In this document: one piece after another, positions 32,759 to 36,213 of the stretch
Position numbering within the stretch: the first letter of the stretch is position 1
How the letters are laid out: each line of letters begins with the position of its first letter
Origin: an uncultured Lachnospiraceae bacterium
GTDB taxonomy: Bacteria; Bacillota; Clostridia; Lachnospirales; Lachnospiraceae
Assembly: GCA_946536155.1 (NCBI GenBank)
Contig: CAMNEB010000009.1
Span: 1 to 36,213 of the forward strand
Length of the DNA: 36,213 nt
Reading direction: 5' to 3'
Translations under genes and position numbers: made by a program
The notes under the pieces: generated by a model
Database searches by the model: none
What the model saw: only the letters and a program-made list of their open reading frames with translations
Told to the model about the DNA's origin: nothing

Positions 32759-35700
32759 AAGTATTGAAATTCAGGGATTCAAATCGTTTGCGGTCAAGAC
32801 CGTTCTTTTATTCCACGAGGGAGTTACGGGCATAGTCGGACCCAATGGTTCCGGCAAGAGTAATATCGCAGATGCGGTCAGATGGGTTCTGGGAGAACAG
32901 AGTGTCAAGCAGCTCCGCGGAGGCTCGATGCAGGATGTCATCTTCTCCGGTACCCAGACCAGAAAACCGCTCAGTTATGCATATGTTGCCATAACCCTCG
33001 ATAATTCCGATCACGCACTTAACATCTCATACGAAGAAGTTACCGTTGCAAGAAGACTTTACCGTTCCGGAGAGAGCGAATATCTTCTCAACGGTTCACC
33101 CTGCAGGCTCAAGGATGTAAATGAGCTTTTTTTTGATACCGGTATCGGTAAAGAAGGCTATTCCATCATCGGTCAGGGCCAGATAGACAAGATACTTTCC
33201 GGAAAGCCCGAAGAAAGAAGAGAACTCTTCGACGAAGCTGCCGGAATAGTCAAATTCAAATACCGTAAAAACGCCGCTCTGAAAAAACTCGACAACGAGC
33301 AGAATAATCTTGTCAGAGTAAATGATATTCTTGCAGAACTCGAGAGACAGCTCGGACCTCTTGAGAGGCAGTCCGGTAAAGCAAAAGAGTGGCTCAAATA
33401 CAAGGAAGAATTAAAGACCATAGACGTCAATTCATTCCTGCTCGAAAATGAGAGTCTTACCAAATCCGTAAAAGATCTCCAGGGAAGGCTTGATGTAGCA
33501 TCCTCGGACCTTGAATCCACATCCGGAGAATACAATAAGGTCAAGGAAGATTACAGCAGCGTCCAGCTTGAGATGGAGGAGCTTGAGGAATCCATAGAAA
33601 AAGCCAGGGAACTGGTTTCGGGTGCGGATTCCGCAAGACAGAAGCTTGAGAGCTCCATTGAACTCCTAAAGGAGCAGATCAAATCATCCGGCGAGAATAT
33701 TACCCATTTCTCGGAGAGAAAAGAAGCACTTCTCGGAGAGATGGAGAAATACCGGAAGGAAAAGGATTCGATACTTGCGGATTCCGATTCTGAGGAAGAA
33801 CAGACCCGCAAGGTCGAAGAGGAAGCCGCATCCCGCAAGAAGATCTTGGATGACCTTCAGGAAGAGATCCGCAGACTGAATGCGGATGTGGAGGAGCATG
33901 CTTCCGGAATAATGGACGAACTCAAGAAGCGTTCCGAGATACAGGGACGTATCAGCCATCTCGAGGGTGTCATGCAGCAGATAGAGCTCAGAAAAGCCGA
34001 GCTGCAGAGCAAGATCTTAAGAGCCCGTTCCGATGAGGAAGCAAGGGAAGATGTAATAAAAAAGTACGAGGAAGCTTTTGAAAAAGTCAGCGCTGAGGTC
34101 AGTGAACTGAACAAAAAGGCTTCTGAGCTGGAATTCAAGGTTACCGACTACAGATCACAGCTCACTAAAAAAGATGAAGAACTCAGAGCCCTGCAGGAGG
34201 AATACCACAAGGAGAACTCCAGATACAGAGCTCTTCAGGATATTGCCGAGGCTTATGAAGGCTACGGTAATTCCGTCAAGAAGATAATGGAGCAGAAAGC
34301 CTCTAATCCCGGTATCATCGGTGTCGTTGCGGATATCATAAAGGTTGATAAAAAATATGAGACCGCTATCGAGACCGCACTGGGAGGAAACATCCAGAAT
34401 ATCGTCACAAGGGATGAAGCGACCGCCAAGAAGATGATCACCTTCCTCAAGGAAGGAAGACTCGGAAGGGCAACATTCCTCCCTCTTGACAGTGTTACGG
34501 ATCCCCAGGAACTAAAAGCCAAGGATGCCCTCAAAGAAAACGGCATGCTCGGACTTGCAAGCGACCTTGTGGAAGCTGCCCCCGAGTATGGAAATATCAT
34601 AAAGAGCCTTCTGGGAAGATTCATTGTCGCCGACAATATGGACAATGCGACAAGGGCTGCAAGGAAGTTCAATTATACTCTCCGCATCGTTACTCTCGAA
34701 GGCGAACTTTTGATGCCCGGCGGTGCCATCAGCGGCGGTGCTTTCAGGAACAACAGCAATTTCCTCGGAAAGAGCCGTGAGATAGGTGATCTTAAGGCAG
34801 CTTGCGAGAAGCTTTCTTCCGAGATTGAAAATAAGAAAAAAGATATCGACATAACCCGCGAAAACCGTAACGCTTCGAGGACCGAGCTGGATAAACTCAA
34901 GATGGATATCCAGAACAAGATCATCGAGCAGAATACCGCAAGGCTTTCGCTTCAGTCTGAGCGCGACAGACTCGGGGAAGAGAGCGAAAATGCCATCAGC
35001 CTCAAGTCCGAACAGCAGGATATCGAAAATGAGATCATTTCCGTGACCAATTCGAAGAACGAAGCTGCGGAGATCCTTAAAGAGAGCGAGACCAGGGAAA
35101 AGCGTCTCCGTGATGAGGAAAACGATCTTAATGAGATGCTCAAAGACAGGCAGGCTGCAGAGACAGAAGCTCTCGCAAGAGTAAATGAATGGGAAGTCGA
35201 AGTCCAGAAGATGAAGCAGGCCAAGGACTTCAAACAGGCTAACCTGAGCCGTGTCGAGGAATCCCTGGGCAATGCGAACAATGAACTTGAAAGCCTCAAT
35301 GCTTCCATCGAGAGCAACAATGTATCGATAAATGAGAAGCAGCTCCAGATCGAGGAGATAAAGAAGACCATCGAGGCTTCCTTTACCGAACAGGAGAAGG
35401 CATCGGATCTTCTGAAGAACTCGCTTTCAAGAAAAGAGGATCTTTCATCCAGACAAAAAGGTTTCTTTGAGATAACCGAGAAGCTCCAGGAAAAGATGTC
35501 ATCCCTTGACAAGGAAGTCAACAGACTGACCGTTCAGAGAGACAAGGCAAACGAGACCATCGAGATCCGCATCAATTATATGTGGCAGGAATATGAGATC
35601 ACGCTTAGCCAGGCCGCAGAGATGAGGGATGAGAATCTGAACGACCTTACCGTCCTCAAACGCGATGCCGCAGAGGTCAGGGACAAGATCAAGAAGCTCG

Positions 35701-36213
35701 GAGACGTAAATGTCGGAGCTATAGAGGAATACAAAGAGGTTTCCGAGAGATACGATTCGATGAAGACTCAGCACGACGATCTCATCGAAGCCGCAGATAC
35801 TCTCAAGAAGATCATAGAAGAACTTGATGAGAACATGAGGACACAGTTCTCGGAGAAATTCAAACTTATCAACGAAGAATATGACAAGGTGTTCAAGGAA
35901 CTCTTCGGAGGCGGACAGGGATCTCTCTCGCTCCAGGATGACGAGGATATCCTTGAATGCGGCATTAACATCTCGGCACAGCCCCCCGGCAAGAAGCTTC
36001 AGAACATGATGCAGCTCTCCGGCGGTGAGAAGGCACTCTCCGCAATAGCACTTCTTTTTGCGATACAGAACTTAAAGCCTTCGCCGTTCTGTCTCCTTGA
36101 CGAGATCGAGGCCGCACTTGATGACAACAATGTCGGAAGATTTGCAAAGTACCTTCACAAGCTTACCAAGAATACACAGTTCATCGTAATAACACACAGA
36201 AGAGGAACCATGG
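32748..36213 (+). CDS. smc: Chromosome segregation ATPase SMC (3' end beyond window)
   Basis: Condensin ATPase that compacts and separates chromosomes. The ORF track omits it because no stop occurs before the window end; 1155 codons are present of an expected 1180-1190. Walker A is GPNGSGKSN (31-39), followed by GEQSVKQLRGG and the Q-loop region IGQGQIDKILSGKPEERR. Long coiled coils (about 170-500 and 660-1000) flank the hinge, which starts near GYGNSVKKIMEQ and contains ALGGNIQNIV. The C-terminal head has the ABC signature LSGGEKALS from Leu1090, Walker B with FCLLDEIEAALDD, and VITHRRGTM at the edge. The normally RGTME... end lies outside. The ATG is inside rnc, with AGGAG 7 bases upstream. 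Confidence 0.97.
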   Translation, partial: MFLKSIEIQGFKSFAVKTVLLFHEGVTGIVGPNGSGKSNIADAVRWVLGEQSVKQLRGGSMQDVIFSGTQTRKPLSYAYVAITLDNSDHALNISYEEVTVARRLYRSGESEYLLNGSPCRLKDVNELFFDTGIGKEGYSIIGQGQIDKILSGKPEERRELFDEAAGIVKFKYRKNAALKKLDNEQNNLVRVNDILAELERQLGPLERQSGKAKEWLKYKEELKTIDVNSFLLENESLTKSVKDLQGRLDVASSDLESTSGEYNKVKEDYSSVQLEMEELEESIEKARELVSGADSARQKLESSIELLKEQIKSSGENITHFSERKEALLGEMEKYRKEKDSILADSDSEEEQTRKVEEEAASRKKILDDLQEEIRRLNADVEEHASGIMDELKKRSEIQGRISHLEGVMQQIELRKAELQSKILRARSDEEAREDVIKKYEEAFEKVSAEVSELNKKASELEFKVTDYRSQLTKKDEELRALQEEYHKENSRYRALQDIAEAYEGYGNSVKKIMEQKASNPGIIGVVADIIKVDKKYETAIETALGGNIQNIVTRDEATAKKMITFLKEGRLGRATFLPLDSVTDPQELKAKDALKENGMLGLASDLVEAAPEYGNIIKSLLGRFIVADNMDNATRAARKFNYTLRIVTLEGELLMPGGAISGGAFRNNSNFLGKSREIGDLKAACEKLSSEIENKKKDIDITRENRNASRTELDKLKMDIQNKIIEQNTARLSLQSERDRLGEESENAISLKSEQQDIENEIISVTNSKNEAAEILKESETREKRLRDEENDLNEMLKDRQAAETEALARVNEWEVEVQKMKQAKDFKQANLSRVEESLGNANNELESLNASIESNNVSINEKQLQIEEIKKTIEASFTEQEKASDLLKNSLSRKEDLSSRQKGFFEITEKLQEKMSSLDKEVNRLTVQRDKANETIEIRINYMWQEYEITLSQAAEMRDENLNDLTVLKRDAAEVRDKIKKLGDVNVGAIEEYKEVSERYDSMKTQHDDLIEAADTLKKIIEELDENMRTQFSEKFKLINEEYDKVFKELFGGGQGSLSLQDDEDILECGINISAQPPGKKLQNMMQLSGGEKALSAIALLFAIQNLKPSPFCLLDEIEAALDDNNVGRFAKYLHKLTKNTQFIVITHRRGTM

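Noticed and set aside
33173-36147. A chain of minus-strand ORFs rich in Ser and Leu (for example 34952-35521)
   Set aside because: They are antisense shadows of smc, whose plus-strand frame is open throughout with all SMC motifs. The track omits smc only because its stop lies outside the window.

Overview
The window reads as chromosomal DNA of a Gram-positive anaerobe of the Clostridia, most likely a fibre-degrading Lachnospiraceae member of the Butyrivibrio type. The reasons are a secreted, membrane-anchored GH5 glucanase, the serC-serA-DUF1015 arrangement, the rpmF-plsX-acpP-rnc-smc cluster, clean GGAGG ribosome binding sites and sigma-A type promoters. The assignment is inference; there is no rRNA gene to settle it. 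I see no phage, transposon, integrase, CRISPR array or other mobile DNA, and coding density is high. No gap between genes exceeds 300 bases.

Layout. (1) 35-2152: a membrane-anchored GH5 endoglucanase. (2) 2158-8679: a run starting at a good promoter, with a GH13 debranching-enzyme homologue, a DUF5662 protein, aroC, a lactonase-fold beta-propeller and tgt, several of them overlapping or nearly so; yajC follows after a 239-base gap and ends in a strong terminator. (3) 8706-14723: leuB-ilvD-ilvB (branched-chain amino acids) with an L,D-transpeptidase gene 2 bases behind ilvB. (4) 14725-17175: serC-serA (serine synthesis) with a structured leader and a terminator. (5) 17234-21121: a small unknown gene on the minus strand, then DUF1015 and a GlgB-like GH13 gene. 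(6) 21123-25693: a tRNA-Thr(CGU) unit with its own promoter and terminator, then argH, asd and a PAS/GGDEF/EAL protein. (7) 25704-29602: topB, a left-handed beta-helix protein, a DUF4190-like membrane protein with YQQ repeats, and a DUF2752 membrane protein. (8) 29610-30128: a minus-strand lipoprotein. (9) 30249-36213: rpmF, plsX, acpP, rnc and smc; smc is cut by the window end and is missing from the ORF track because it has no stop codon here.

Most of the window is biosynthetic and housekeeping. The most unusual content is that both GH13 genes, one of debranching type and one of branching type, keep recognisable family framework sequence but have lost the core catalytic residues. I read directly: debranching homologue nucleophile Asp to Met282, acid/base Glu to Asp305, region IV His-Asp to Tyr369-Arg370; branching homologue nucleophile Asp to Phe417, region IV His-Asp to Gly535-Asn536. 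They look like two independent pseudoenzymes of glycogen metabolism. Other leads are DUF1015 as a candidate for the missing last step beside serA/serC, and an intrinsic-terminator-like hairpin inside the start of the DUF2752 gene.
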